A stretch of 64,000 nt of DNA from Romboutsia sp. CE17 (GCF_012317385.1 NZ_CP051144.1:186001-250000), one strand, 5' to 3'; numbered from the stretch's first letter, positions 35,417 to 44,148 are shown. Program-made: numbers and translations. Notes: generated from the letters alone by a model not told the origin.

Positions 35417-36040
35417 TTGAGTAACAAGAGGATTAAATTCACATTTATAAAAAGAAATATTATAACATTAATCTTTATCTCAATAATTATATTTATTGGA
35501 TATTCAGCTTTTAATATTTGGACTTTTAAGGACAAGGTAGAATTAGTCAAAACAGATGCAGCTATTGTACTTGGTGCTGCTGCTTGGAATGATAAGCCAT
35601 CACCTGTTTTTCGTGAGAGAATAAATTATTCTATCTGGCTTTATGAAAACAATTATGTAGATAAAATCATTTTTACTGGTGGTAAGGGAAAAGATGATAA
35701 ATATGCTGAATCTGAAGTTGCAAGAGATTATGCAATTAAGAATAATGTTACCCCAGAGGATATTTTGATTGAAACCAAATCAAAAATCACAGAAGAAAAT
35801 TTAAAATATGCTTATGAAATTGCTACTGAAGAAAACCTAAACACCTTTACTATAGTAAGCGACCCTTTGCATATGAAAAGAGCAATGCTAATATCAAAAA
35901 CTATTGGAATGGAATCATACACTTCTCCTACGCAAAGCTCTGTATATAAAACATTGAACAGCCAAGTTCCATTTTTCTTCCGAGAGTTATTTTTCTATAT
36001 TGGTTATATAATTAGTTTGCCTTTTAGAATATTCTTTTAA
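35417..36040 (+). CDS. YdcF/SanA-like DUF218 protein
   Basis: The 207-residue protein has one N-terminal membrane segment (about 13-31) and a DUF218 domain: DAAIVLGAAAWND, then IIFTGGKGKDDKYAESEVAR and FTIVSDPLHMKRAMLI. The family includes SanA/YdcF proteins linked to envelope functions. TTG at 35417 follows AGGAGG by six bases. Confidence 0.88.
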   Translation: MSNKRIKFTFIKRNIITLIFISIIIFIGYSAFNIWTFKDKVELVKTDAAIVLGAAAWNDKPSPVFRERINYSIWLYENNYVDKIIFTGGKGKDDKYAESEVARDYAIKNNVTPEDILIETKSKITEENLKYAYEIATEENLNTFTIVSDPLHMKRAMLISKTIGMESYTSPTQSSVYKTLNSQVPFFFRELFFYIGYIISLPFRIFF

Positions 36041-36124
36041 ATAGCTTAAAGTTAAATAAATATAGTCTAAAAATAGCAGGTTTACTTTTGAGGTGAAAAA
36101 GTGATTTTATCAATAAAAATAAAA

Positions 36125-36150
36125 TGGTGTATCAAAAAAGATACACCTTT
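36125..36150. terminator. Repeated GGTGTATC-type terminator
   Basis: GGTGTATC AAAAAA GATACACCTTT. It is followed by a partial dispersed element (about 36195-36225). The remaining part of 36041-36400 holds no gene. Confidence 0.7.
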
Positions 36151-36336
36151 ACTACACAACGCCAAATTTACTAATCAAAATTAAGTCTTACTATAATTAA
36201 TTTTTTAGTACAGTCTATTAATGGATAAGTTTTTCAGATATGTTACTTCGTAGGGACGTATTATACCTTTAAAAGAAATATTAAAAAATAATAAATAGGT
36301 TATGTTAGATAATTATGTAATAAATTTAAAATAAAA

Positions 36337-36376
36337 ACAGGCATACATTTAGTAGTATCAATATGTATGCCTGTCT
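36337..36376 (-). terminator. Terminator of the minus-strand membrane gene
   Basis: ACAGGCATACAT and ATGTATGCCTGT form a 12-bp stem, with a T-run on the minus strand. Confidence 0.75.
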
Positions 36377-36400
36377 TTATTTACTTTTATTCCAAGTGTA

Positions 36401-36676
36401 TTAAGATTGTTTAGTAGATTTTTTTTTATATTTAAGAATTAAATCTGCTAAAAAAGTTGCTATTAATGATATAAATGTATAAATAAAACACCATATTAGG
36501 AAACTTGAATTAAGTATAGTAAACGTAGCAATTAAATATCCTACAAAAACAACGCTTAAAATAATTATTTTTTTCTTTATTACAAGCTGTGCAATTAAAG
36601 ATATTATAAAAGTAAGCAACGGAAGGATGATTAACACCATTCCGAATGGATTATAATAAATACTAAATATATTCAT
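36401..36676 (-). CDS. Small membrane protein of unknown function
   Basis: The 91-residue product has three hydrophobic segments and a basic tail (LKYKKKSTKQS). The ribosome site GGGGGGATAA is good. No family is recognised. Confidence 0.55.
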   Translation of the reverse strand: MNIFSIYYNPFGMVLIILPLLTFIISLIAQLVIKKKIIILSVVFVGYLIATFTILNSSFLIWCFIYTFISLIATFLADLILKYKKKSTKQS

Positions 36677-36828
36677 ATAAATTTATCCCCCTAATTTTTA
36701 ATATAATTCGTTATATATAACATTTGTGAAATTCTTATATTATAAGCATTATTGAATAGTTTTCTATATTTTGCCTATAATATATTAATACTGCTCAATA
36801 TACTTATTTATATTTACCTTAAACAGAA

Positions 36829-37116
36829 TTACTTTTTCTTTATTGTCATACCTATAATCATTCCACCTAGCATTCCAAAACATATACCATAAGAAATAGA
36901 TACTGGTCCGAATTTATTCATAAATGCTGAACCTATAGCTGCCCCAAAACACATTCCTAAGGACATTCCAATAGACATATAATTTTCTTCTATATAATCT
37001 TTTTTTTCATTAGATGTTTCATTTTTCTTCTTAGTATTATTTACTAATAAGACTACTGCAATAGCAATAGCAGCAACAGCTATCAATGGTAAAATAATCA
37101 AAATAAAATCACTCAT
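36829..37116 (-). CDS. Small membrane protein with glycine-rich segments
   Basis: The 95-residue product has a hydrophobic N-terminal helix (about 5-26), a charged linker and two Gly/Met-rich segments (SIGMSLGMCFGAAIGSAFM and ICFGMLGGMIIGM). It ends in KKK. The ribosome site AAAGGGG is good. No family is recognised. Confidence 0.6.
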   Translation of the reverse strand: MSDFILIILPLIAVAAIAIAVVLLVNNTKKKNETSNEKKDYIEENYMSIGMSLGMCFGAAIGSAFMNKFGPVSISYGICFGMLGGMIIGMTIKKK

Positions 37117-37260
37117 ACTTTTATACCCCTTTAATTTTTTCTAATTTAAAATATATAACAATTGTGAAATTTAATTATATCACACATAATATTCAAATAT
37201 TTTCCAATTGTAAAATAATTTCATTATCTCTAATTTAAGATAGATTAAATAACTTAATAC

Positions 37261-37300
37261 TTCTTATGCTACTGCAAATAGATAAGTGTTTTTTATTATA
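37261..37300 (+). repeat. Relic of type I antitoxin RNA, family A
   Basis: CTACTGCAAATAGATAAGTG then TTTTTTATTATATA matches the terminator end of the family A element. Confidence 0.45.
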
Positions 37301-37352
37301 TAAAGTATTTATAAATCCCAATTTGTAGAATGAATTAGATCTACTATAACTA

Positions 37353-37424
37353 ATTTTTTAGTACAATCTATGAATGATGAAATTGATATAATCAAAGCTT
37401 ATAATTGTTATATAATGGAAAATA
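37353..37424 (+). repeat. Dispersed 75-bp element
   Basis: TTTTTTAGTACAATCTATGA and TTGATATAATCAAAGC, with a decayed terminal hairpin. Confidence 0.8.
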
Positions 37425-37480
37425 AATATATTTTGGGTATAATATAAGTAGGAATTGTTAAAAATTAGGAGGTTATTAGG

Positions 37481-37969
37481 GTGGATTTGTATGTAAAAGT
37501 TGAAGAAAAACTAAAGGAACTTGGAATAGAATTTGAAATTGTAGAACACGAACTAGCACTTACAACTGAACAAGCAGATAGCTTTATTGAAGGAATTGAA
37601 GGGGTTAGAACGAAGACTATGTTTTTAACAAATAAGAAGAAAACAGATTATTATTTGCTAATTATGGATGATAAAAAGAGACTTAATATGGAGTTGTTCG
37701 GTGATATTGTTCAATCTAAAAGAATTAAGATGGCATCGCCAGACAGCTTAAATGAGAAAATGATGTTGCCACCAGGTGTGGTATCTCCTTTTGGTTTGTT
37801 AAATAACAAGGAGAAAGATATTAAAGTTTACTTCGATAGAGAAATAATGTCAGAAAAAAGGATGAGCTTTCATCCAAATACAAATGAAAAAACAATTTTT
37901 ATAGATACAACTGATTTAACAAAGTTTATTGAAGAAATGAGCTATGAAGTTAATATAATCGATTTATAA
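37481..37969 (+). CDS. YbaK/ProX-type aminoacyl-tRNA deacylase
   Basis: The 162-residue protein belongs to the YbaK/PrdX group that hydrolyses mischarged tRNA in trans, for example Ala-tRNAPro. Visible motifs are EHELALTTEQADSFIEGIEG, KTMFLTNKK and FHPNTNEKTIFIDTTDLTKF. The GTG start is eight bases after AGGAGG. It is a single-gene unit. Confidence 0.9.
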   Translation: MDLYVKVEEKLKELGIEFEIVEHELALTTEQADSFIEGIEGVRTKTMFLTNKKKTDYYLLIMDDKKRLNMELFGDIVQSKRIKMASPDSLNEKMMLPPGVVSPFGLLNNKEKDIKVYFDREIMSEKRMSFHPNTNEKTIFIDTTDLTKFIEEMSYEVNIIDL

Positions 37970-37997
37970 AAAGTTTTATAAGGTAATTGGGAATAGG

Positions 37998-38026
37998 AAA
38001 GTTGATACAATGTGTCAACTTTTCTT
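37998..38026 (+). terminator. Intrinsic terminator
   Basis: AAAGTTGATACA and TGTGTCAACTTTTC form the stem. Confidence 0.7.
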
Positions 38027-38062
38027 ATTGGAATTTTATAAAAAGGGGGAATATTCGGTAAT

Positions 38063-38653
38063 ATGAGTAAATCAAATAAAACAGTATTAATAATATTGTT
38101 TATGATCATAGTTTTTATCTTTGTAAGTAAATATATTGTAATTAATAGAAAGGATATTTTACTAAACTATAATGAAAAAGATTACGAGTATACACAATTT
38201 ATAGTTGATGTAGAAGGAAATAAAAGTATATCAGAGTACCATCTAATTAATGAAGAGTATTATAAATACAATAAATCTAAGTCAAAAGAGTGGATTAAAG
38301 AAGATACTAAAATAAAAAACTTAGGCAATCAGTATTGTAAACCTAGAATAGATATATTGAAATCAATAAAAAATTTAGAAGAAACAACAAATATTCCTAA
38401 AAGTATGATACCTGAAATGTCCATAGATTTTTTGATTCAAAAAGATAAGTTATTTGATAAGGATTCATGGCATTATTATGAAGGACAAGTAAGTATTTAT
38501 CTAAAGGATAATATCATTAGTATAGATAAATTCAGATTTAAAGGAGATGATAAAGACAATATGTTCAAAAAAACAAAATATTATATTATAGATGATAACG
38601 TAAGAGAAAATGTAGATAAAATATTAGAGCAAGTTATAAATAAAAAACTATAA
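38063..38653 (+). CDS. Membrane-anchored protein of unknown function
   Basis: The 196-residue product has one N-terminal hydrophobic segment (about 7-25) and a highly charged extracytoplasmic domain. No family is recognised. An AAGGGGGAAT ribosome site lies upstream. Confidence 0.6.
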   Translation: MSKSNKTVLIILFMIIVFIFVSKYIVINRKDILLNYNEKDYEYTQFIVDVEGNKSISEYHLINEEYYKYNKSKSKEWIKEDTKIKNLGNQYCKPRIDILKSIKNLEETTNIPKSMIPEMSIDFLIQKDKLFDKDSWHYYEGQVSIYLKDNIISIDKFRFKGDDKDNMFKKTKYYIIDDNVRENVDKILEQVINKKL

Positions 38654-38696
38654 ATGGATATAATTAGCCTAATAATATTAATAAATTGAGAACTAA

Positions 38697-38812
38697 ATAA
38701 AAAGGGTATCAAATTGCATCGGGTAGAATGACATTATTTTATGATATCATATTAATTGAGAGTATTAATTTTAGGGGGAGAATAATAAGTATTGTATCAA
38801 GGGGGATATGTA
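38697..38812 (+). repeat. Chimeric duplicated leader
   Basis: The first part (to about 38787) copies the leader at 30973-31057, ending GGGGGAGAATAAT. The rest (AAGTATTGTATCAAGGGGG) copies the leader at 31488-31506 of the next gene. The coding region that lies between these two leaders at 31 kb is missing, so an internal deletion joined them. Confidence 0.8.
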
Positions 38813-39229
38813 ATGATATTTAAGAAGAGGTATGTTTTAGGATTGGCAATTACCATGGGCTTAATATTTATGGGAATAGAAAGTTTTGATAATTCTCAAA
38901 GTAACTTAGATGATATTGCTAAGGTAGAGAAAGTATACGAAATCAAAGAAAATAAAAATGGACAAACTTATGGTAGCGAATTATCTAGCACAGAATATGA
39001 CAATGGACCAGACTTAATATCTTTTGAGATGAAGAATGGTGAAGTTGGTTATGTTTATAGAGATGAATTTTATGATAGTGCAAATCAACCTAATAATCCA
39101 GAAGAAGCAATGGAATATATGGATATGGTAGAGAGAAATATTAAAAAATATGGTTATTATAAATTAATTCCTGTCTATGAAGAAGATGGAAAAACAGAAA
39201 TAGGTTCATTTGAAATTGGTGGAAACTAG
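38813..39229 (+). CDS. Exported or anchored protein of unknown function
   Basis: The 138-residue product starts MIFKKRYVLGLAITMGL, one hydrophobic segment, then an acidic domain with YDNGPDLISFEMKNGEVGYV. No Cys follows the signal. The start at 38813 follows GGGGG by seven bases. No family is recognised. Confidence 0.6.
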   Translation: MIFKKRYVLGLAITMGLIFMGIESFDNSQSNLDDIAKVEKVYEIKENKNGQTYGSELSSTEYDNGPDLISFEMKNGEVGYVYRDEFYDSANQPNNPEEAMEYMDMVERNIKKYGYYKLIPVYEEDGKTEIGSFEIGGN

Positions 39230-39319
39230 GAATATAATTCACAATTGTTATATATTGTGAAATAGAATTATTTTTGATAACATATATATCAAAAAAATAT
39301 TTAAAGTAAGGAAGAAAAA

Positions 39320-39853
39320 ATGAACATAATTATAAGAAGAGAATTAGAAAAAGACTATATAGAAGTAAAAGAAATGATAAAAAAATCATTTGAAACAGCA
39401 GAGCATACAGATAATAATGAACATAATCTAGTTGAAAAACTTCGTAAATCAGATAATTTTATAAGTGAATTATCTTTGGTAGCACAAAAAGATGATAAAA
39501 TAATTGGTCATATACTATGTACAAAACTGGACATAGTATGTGATAAAGAAGGTCATACATCACTAGCATTAGCACCTCTTTCAGTTCATCCAGATTTCCA
39601 AAGAATGGGTGTAGGTGGGATGCTAATAAAAGAAGCTTTTAAGATTGCAAAAGAATTAGGATATAATTCAATATTTGTTTTAGGAAGTGATGAGTATTAT
39701 CCTAAATTTGGATTTGAAAAGAGTACAAACTTTGGTATAAGTGCTCCTTTTGATGTTCCAAGTGAGTATTTTATGGGGATAGAATTAACTAAAGATGCTT
39801 TAAAAAATGTATCTGGAGACTTAGTATATGCTAAGGAATTTTTTGAGGTATAA
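39320..39853 (+). CDS. GNAT-family N-acetyltransferase
   Basis: The 177-residue protein has LAPLSVHPDFQRMGVGGMLI (acetyl-CoA loop) and FVLGSDEYYPKFGFEKSTNF. This is the clostridial YhbS-like group. The substrate is unknown. Its last 125 bases are duplicated at 46812-46936. A hairpin of the dispersed element lies upstream (39236-39262). Confidence 0.9.
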   Translation: MNIIIRRELEKDYIEVKEMIKKSFETAEHTDNNEHNLVEKLRKSDNFISELSLVAQKDDKIIGHILCTKLDIVCDKEGHTSLALAPLSVHPDFQRMGVGGMLIKEAFKIAKELGYNSIFVLGSDEYYPKFGFEKSTNFGISAPFDVPSEYFMGIELTKDALKNVSGDLVYAKEFFEV

Positions 39854-39870
39854 AATTAATAAATTACAAA

Positions 39871-39935
39871 TTTAGTAATAAGTTCAAATTCTAAACCACT
39901 TTTTCTACTGCCAATAGATAAGTGGTTTTTTATTT
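39871..39935 (+). ncRNA. Partial antitoxin RNA copy, family A
   Basis: TTCAAATTCTAAACCAC and CTGCCAATAGATAAGTGG then TTTTTTATTTTATAAT keep the complete terminator hairpin. The 5' part is missing. Confidence 0.5.
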
Positions 39936-39975
39936 TATAATATAAATAAATAATAAAGGTAAGGGGATTTTAAAA

Positions 39976-40596
39976 ATGATAAATAGAGATACTAATGAAT
40001 CTTGGGCTATCAGAACATCTACAGATGATCTACTAAATTTTATTATATTTACTGGCTGTATGTATAACTTAATAGATGATGAAAATTTTGATGAGTCAAA
40101 TACACCTTGGCCGACTAAATTATCAAATCCAGACTTTGACAATTTACATATTAGTAAGCTAAAGTCACAGTGGAAGCAATGGTTTAACAATACTATAAGA
40201 GAAAGATATAATGATATTAATTCTGATAAAATGTGTGTAGCTATTGGTGAAAAATATAATATAAGTAATTTCTTAGAACTTGAATATACAGAGCTTAGAG
40301 AGTGTTGCAAAAAGTCATATCCACATTTTATAGAATGGTGGGAAATGCAGGCAGGAGGCAAAAGTGCTATTTCTTTCTATGAAATTATTGTTGGTAATAG
40401 GTTTTGTGATTATGTAGAGGAATTAGAGCGTAAATTAAATAGAAAAGCTAAGCCATTTAATCTTTATATAGATATAGTATATACAGGAGTTCCTAATGTA
40501 TTAGATATAAGTGATGAATATGTTGTAGTAACTCCTAATGGATATCTTAATTTAACTAAGGATTGGTGGATGAAAAAACTAATTAAATTAATATAA
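39976..40596 (+). CDS. Conserved-looking protein of unknown function
   Basis: The 206-residue soluble product has many aromatic residues: LKSQWKQWFNNTIRE, KSYPHFIEWWEMQAGGKSA and LNLTKDWWMKKL. No family is recognised. AAGGGGATTTT precedes the ATG. It is a single-gene unit between a family A relic and a dispersed element. Confidence 0.6.
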   Translation: MINRDTNESWAIRTSTDDLLNFIIFTGCMYNLIDDENFDESNTPWPTKLSNPDFDNLHISKLKSQWKQWFNNTIRERYNDINSDKMCVAIGEKYNISNFLELEYTELRECCKKSYPHFIEWWEMQAGGKSAISFYEIIVGNRFCDYVEELERKLNRKAKPFNLYIDIVYTGVPNVLDISDEYVVVTPNGYLNLTKDWWMKKLIKLI

Positions 40597-40650
40597 TAAT
40601 TACTTTATAACACAAAAGCTACTAATCAAACTTAGGTCTTACTATAACTA

Positions 40651-40712
40651 AGTTTTTAGTATAATCTATGAATTGTGAAATTAATGTTGGTATAATCAAA
40701 GTTCGTAATTAT
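40651..40712 (+). repeat. Dispersed 75-bp element
   Basis: AGTTTTTAGTATAATCTATG, GTATAATCAAAGTTCG, with the terminal hairpin lost. Upstream ACTATAACTAAGTTTTTAG is shared with 35275 and 46765. The remaining 190 bases before the next gene hold no feature. Confidence 0.75.
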
Positions 40713-40904
40713 CTAACAGAGTCTAAATTTAAAAGTAATATATACAATTTATTTTGTATAAACATGTAAATTTAGTATGCAAATTAATAAAAATGAAAAT
40801 ACAATCTATAAATTATTTCATAGAAAATAATTGGTAAACATAAGTAGAAATTATATAGATGAAAGTAAATAAAGTAATTTAAGTAAGAGAGGGGACGAAT
40901 AGGA

Positions 40905-41693
40905 TTGATTGCAGAAATACAAGGTAAGATTAGTAGTACAGGCTCCAATCTTAATGAAAGGTTAGAGGATAATTTAACGGGAAATTTTTTTGGAACACTT
41001 AGATATATGTCTTTTGAAAATGGGTTAAAAAAAATTTTATTACAAGGTGTAACACCAAAGAATGATAATGTGATAGAGATTATAAAAAATATTAATGTAG
41101 AAGAATGGAGTGATAATATAAGTTTTTGGCCTTATGATAAAGAAGGAGAGATAGATGTTATTCTTGATTTTGATAATTGTATTATAGGAATAGAAGTAAA
41201 ATACCTTAGTGGAATTTCTTCAGATGATGATATAAGTAATGATGAAAACTCATTTGAAGATAAAATAAAAGAAGATAAGAGTATACAACAATTAGCAAGA
41301 GAATCTAGGATTATATCAAAAAAAGGTCCTAACAAAGAAAAGATACTTATATTTATTGCAGACCAACAGTCATGTATTGATGTATATAAAGATGTAACTA
41401 AAAGAAATATAATCGAAAAAGATGTTAATCTAGTATATATTTCTTGGCAAAATATATTAGAAATCATGAAAAATTTACAATGTACTAATAAATATGAAAA
41501 AATAATAATTGATGATTTAATAAGCTTATTAACAAAAAAAGGTTTTGATCAATTTAAGGAATTCTTAATTGAAGATTTAATAATCAATGAAGCTTATTAT
41601 GAGTTTGGAGATATAAAAAGAGAAATAAATAAGTATTATATATGCTTTTTTAATGAAAAAAATATTGAGGGAGATTTATATTATGAATTCTAG
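40905..41693 (+). CDS. PD-(D/E)XK nuclease-like protein
   Basis: The 262-residue protein begins IAEIQGKISSTGSNLNERLE and has a nuclease-like core EGEIDVILDFDNCIIGIEVK (about 80-99; Asp84, Glu97, Lys99). The centre is acidic and the C-terminal half is helical. The TTG start follows AGAGGGG by ten bases. It overlaps the next gene by 11 bases, forming a tight two-gene unit. The nuclease role is inferred from the motif; a defence or toxin role is possible. Confidence 0.65.
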   Translation: MIAEIQGKISSTGSNLNERLEDNLTGNFFGTLRYMSFENGLKKILLQGVTPKNDNVIEIIKNINVEEWSDNISFWPYDKEGEIDVILDFDNCIIGIEVKYLSGISSDDDISNDENSFEDKIKEDKSIQQLARESRIISKKGPNKEKILIFIADQQSCIDVYKDVTKRNIIEKDVNLVYISWQNILEIMKNLQCTNKYEKIIIDDLISLLTKKGFDQFKEFLIEDLIINEAYYEFGDIKREINKYYICFFNEKNIEGDLYYEF

Positions 41694-42261
41694 TGAAAAT
41701 ATAAGAAATGCATTTAAAGTTGTCTATAAAACATATGAAAACATTGATAAAATGATGAAATATTGTAAAGTAATATGTGAAGATAATAATTATGTTCAAT
41801 GTACTAATAAATTCTTAAGATGGAAATCTGATAGTGATTTTTATGGCTGGGCTATAAATAATTTTATTTTGATATTTCAAAATAAATCAGATATGGAATA
41901 TGAAAATGGTTTGAGAAATGGTCCTTTATATGTATTGGAAATAGATTTTAACTATGAATGCATACCAACTGTTTACATATCAAAATATGAATATAAAAAT
42001 ATTGATACATGGTCAGGACAATTTTCTGCAGCTGACAACTGGCGTTTTTATTGGCCTGTAAGAAAAAGAGAATATTTTAAACAAGAAAAGATAGGAGAGT
42101 ATGACATTTACTTACCAGAAGTAAATAGTGAAATAGCACGTGAAAAATATTATCTAGGTCTAGAAAGAGCTGTTAGATATTCGGAAGATTTAGTTGACAT
42201 AAATTCGGATAATATTGCAGAGAAGATCTTTGAAAGATTTAATTTATTAAGAGATATATAG
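41683..42261 (+). CDS. Partner of nuclease-like protein, unknown function
   Basis: The 192-residue protein starts MNSSENIRNAFKVVYKTYEN and contains GPLYVLEIDFNYECIPTVY and SAADNWRFYWPVRKR. It is soluble, with no membrane segment. The ATG lies inside the end of the nuclease-like gene with GAGGGAGA upstream, so expression is coupled. It may be a partner or regulator of the nuclease. No family is recognised. Confidence 0.6.
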   Translation: MNSSENIRNAFKVVYKTYENIDKMMKYCKVICEDNNYVQCTNKFLRWKSDSDFYGWAINNFILIFQNKSDMEYENGLRNGPLYVLEIDFNYECIPTVYISKYEYKNIDTWSGQFSAADNWRFYWPVRKREYFKQEKIGEYDIYLPEVNSEIAREKYYLGLERAVRYSEDLVDINSDNIAEKIFERFNLLRDI

Positions 42262-42317
42262 ACAATTATTGACAAAGTGAATATATAATGCAGAAAAATT
42301 AAATTTATATAATCTAC

Positions 42318-42421
42318 TTTCATAATTTTAATATATTAAGAACAATTTATATCAAATTAAATAAATAACCATACCTTATAATTCAAATTATTGAAAATAC
42401 TAAGGTATGGTTACTTTTATC
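42318..42421. repeat. AACCATACCTTA hairpin repeat
   Basis: TAATATATTAAGAACAATTT, then AACCATACCTTATAATTC and AATACTAAGGTATGGTTA. Inverse and direct copies occur at 60158-60216 and 21842-21940. It can act as a terminator in both directions. Confidence 0.7.
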
Positions 42422-42453
42422 AAAAATTTATTATAAATATAAACTATTATAAA

Positions 42454-43188
42454 TTAATAATAGCTAATCATAGCTACTGCACCAAATAACACTAGAATAG
42501 ATATAAGTAAAAATATACCTACACATAAGGCAATTGGTAAAACTAAATTAACGCCACCTCTGCTAAGAATTACCCTGTGCTTAACATCTTCATCTAGATT
42601 ATTAAGTTCATATAAATTCTTTTCAATATGTTTTAAGTAGATGCTATTACCAAAGATACCAGCAAGTATAGGGATAGCAAGACGTAATATAGATCCTATA
42701 AAAGGTATATATGATAATATAAATGACAATACCATAATACCGAATCCATACGTATACATTTTTCTATAAAGGAACCATAGAGAGGATAAGAAAAATGATG
42801 CCCAGTTCCAGCTAGTAGATTTTTCGTATTTTTGCATTTTTTCAAACTTAGGAATATAGTACTCAGGATTTTTTTGAATAAAATCAACCATATCTTTATT
42901 ATTCCAAGAAGCAGTATTACTACTATCAGAGTTAACACCGACTAGATTTTTATAGGGTTCACTATTATTTATAGCTGATTTTATACTATTAGCAGTTTCT
43001 TTTATATTGTCTTCGATGCTTTTTAGGCTATTACCACAAGATGAACAATATTTAGAAAGCGAAGAGTTTTTTAATCCACATTTTGAACAAAATATTATAT
43101 CTTCTTTTATAGAATCATCATTTTCACTATCTTTTATTTTGTCTGATGAAATATCTTCATCTAAATTTGCTTTACTTTCCTCGCTCAT
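42454..43188 (-). CDS. Zinc-ribbon DUF2628 membrane protein
   Basis: The 244-residue protein has an acidic start, a zinc ribbon (FCSKCGLKN...CSSCGNSL, about 33-54), a linker, then a DUF2628 domain (SWNWASFFLSSLWFLYRKMY) and about four membrane segments. The function is unknown. The ribosome site AGGAGGGA is strong. Confidence 0.85.
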   Translation of the reverse strand: MSEESKANLDEDISSDKIKDSENDDSIKEDIIFCSKCGLKNSSLSKYCSSCGNSLKSIEDNIKETANSIKSAINNSEPYKNLVGVNSDSSNTASWNNKDMVDFIQKNPEYYIPKFEKMQKYEKSTSWNWASFFLSSLWFLYRKMYTYGFGIMVLSFILSYIPFIGSILRLAIPILAGIFGNSIYLKHIEKNLYELNNLDEDVKHRVILSRGGVNLVLPIALCVGIFLLISILVLFGAVAMISYY

Positions 43189-43460
43189 AAAATACTCCCT
43201 CCTTTATTTATATATTTTTAATAAACTTAATTATAATATATGAATAAGAATATCTTAATATCACACACAAACATTAAATATAGACACTACTTGATTTATT
43301 TGTGATAAATTAATCTAGATGGTACAAGAGAAAAATATGCTTTATAAGAATAAGTCATAAAATTATACTTAAAATTCAACTATGTATGATATATGAACTA
43401 TGAATTTACATTATAAATTTGATGCTATACCTCATAGGCTACATAGGTATAATAAGTTTA

Positions 43461-43626
43461 ATTTTTGAGTTAATATAGTATAATAAAAATATAGATTAAA
43501 TAAAAAAAGAAACTACAATCTAGTCGGATAGAGTAGTGGTTTCTGCTATAAATTATTTTTTAGTAAATTTAAGTTCAAATTCTAAACCACTTTCTCTACT
43601 GCCAATAGATAAGTGGTTTTTTATTT
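43461..43626 (+). ncRNA. Near-complete orphan type I antitoxin RNA, family A
   Basis: TTTTTGAGTTAATATAGTATAA includes the -10 TATAAT (43479-43484). It is followed by AAAGAAACTACAATCTAGTC and the terminator AAACCACTT...AAGTGGTTTTTT. This matches the antitoxin strand of 53364-53530 from promoter to terminator. The terminator stem pair G-C of the intact locus is replaced by A-U, a compensatory change. The toxin gene is absent. The 270 bases before it (43189-43460) hold no gene. Confidence 0.7.
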
Positions 43627-43662
43627 TATTATATAAAAATAAGTAAATGCAAAAACTTATGT

Positions 43663-43740
43663 AATTTTAATTGGATCTATGAATTGTGAAATTGATATTA
43701 ATATAATCAAAGCTCGCAATTGTTATAAAGTGCGAAATAA
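43663..43740 (+). repeat. Dispersed 75-bp element
   Basis: TTGGATCTATGAATTGTGAA, TATAATCAAAGCTCGCAATT and TTATAAAGTGCGAAATAA. Confidence 0.85.
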
Positions 43741-43786
43741 AAATGTGTAAAAATAATTTAAATATGATATAATAACGGTATAAATA

Positions 43787-43818
43787 AAAAATACTCAGTG
43801 CTACCAACACTGAGTATC
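43787..43818 (-). terminator. Terminator of the family B toxin-like mRNA
   Basis: On the minus strand ATACTCAGTG, a TTGGTAG loop and CACTGAGTAT are followed by TTTTTTATTT. It is about 55 bases beyond the peptide stop. Confidence 0.8.
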
Positions 43819-43820
43819 CT

Positions 43821-43910
43821 TAGAACATTTATTTTGTTTTGGGGCTATCAGAAAAATCTAAACATTAAGAAATTAGCGCTTATCTTGTGAGGATGGGGCG
43901 CTTTTTTCTT
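43821..43910 (+). ncRNA. Putative antisense RNA overlapping the family B peptide gene
   Basis: A plus-strand element runs into the hairpin AGCGC...GGCGCTTTTTTC, whose arms lie inside the last codons of the minus-strand peptide gene. At least five other copies of this strand occur in the window without a peptide gene. Convergent overlap at the 3' end is the usual layout of type I antitoxins. The promoter is not certain. Confidence 0.5.
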
Positions 43911-44040
43911 TGCTTTTAATTTCTATATCAAGTCCAATTACTTTGATTTTAATTCTTATGTAATTAAAAAATATATTACTTTTTATATTTAAATTAATAA
44001 AAACTAACAAAAGTAGTATTACTAATATAAACTCAAGCAT
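43873..44040 (-). CDS. 55-residue hydrophobic peptide, putative type I toxin (family B)
   Basis: The peptide starts MLEFILVILLLLVFINLNIK, one membrane helix, then a basic part (RIKIKVIG) and a polar tail SAPSSQDKR. AAAGGAGGTGG lies 11 bases before the ATG. The mRNA would start at an extended -10 (44149-44154), pass a terminator-like hairpin and end at 43787. The helix-plus-basic-tail shape and the overlapping antisense element suggest a type I toxin. The function is inferred, not known. Confidence 0.6.
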   Translation of the reverse strand: MLEFILVILLLLVFINLNIKSNIFFNYIRIKIKVIGLDIEIKSKEKSAPSSQDKR

Positions 44041-44102
44041 TTCTGATACCACCTCCTTTGAGTATAGTGAAAGTTCACTGATAACCCATGGAGGATAAAA
44101 AT

Positions 44103-44136
44103 ATTCAAAAAACCCCCGTAGCCATCCATCTACGGT
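44103..44136 (-). terminator. Terminator-like hairpin in the toxin leader
   Basis: On the minus strand CCGTAG ATGGATGG CTACGG is followed by GGGTTTTTT. It lies between the probable promoter and the ribosome site of the family B peptide, so it could attenuate toxin expression. Confidence 0.6.
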
Positions 44137-44148
44137 ATTAACTTAACT

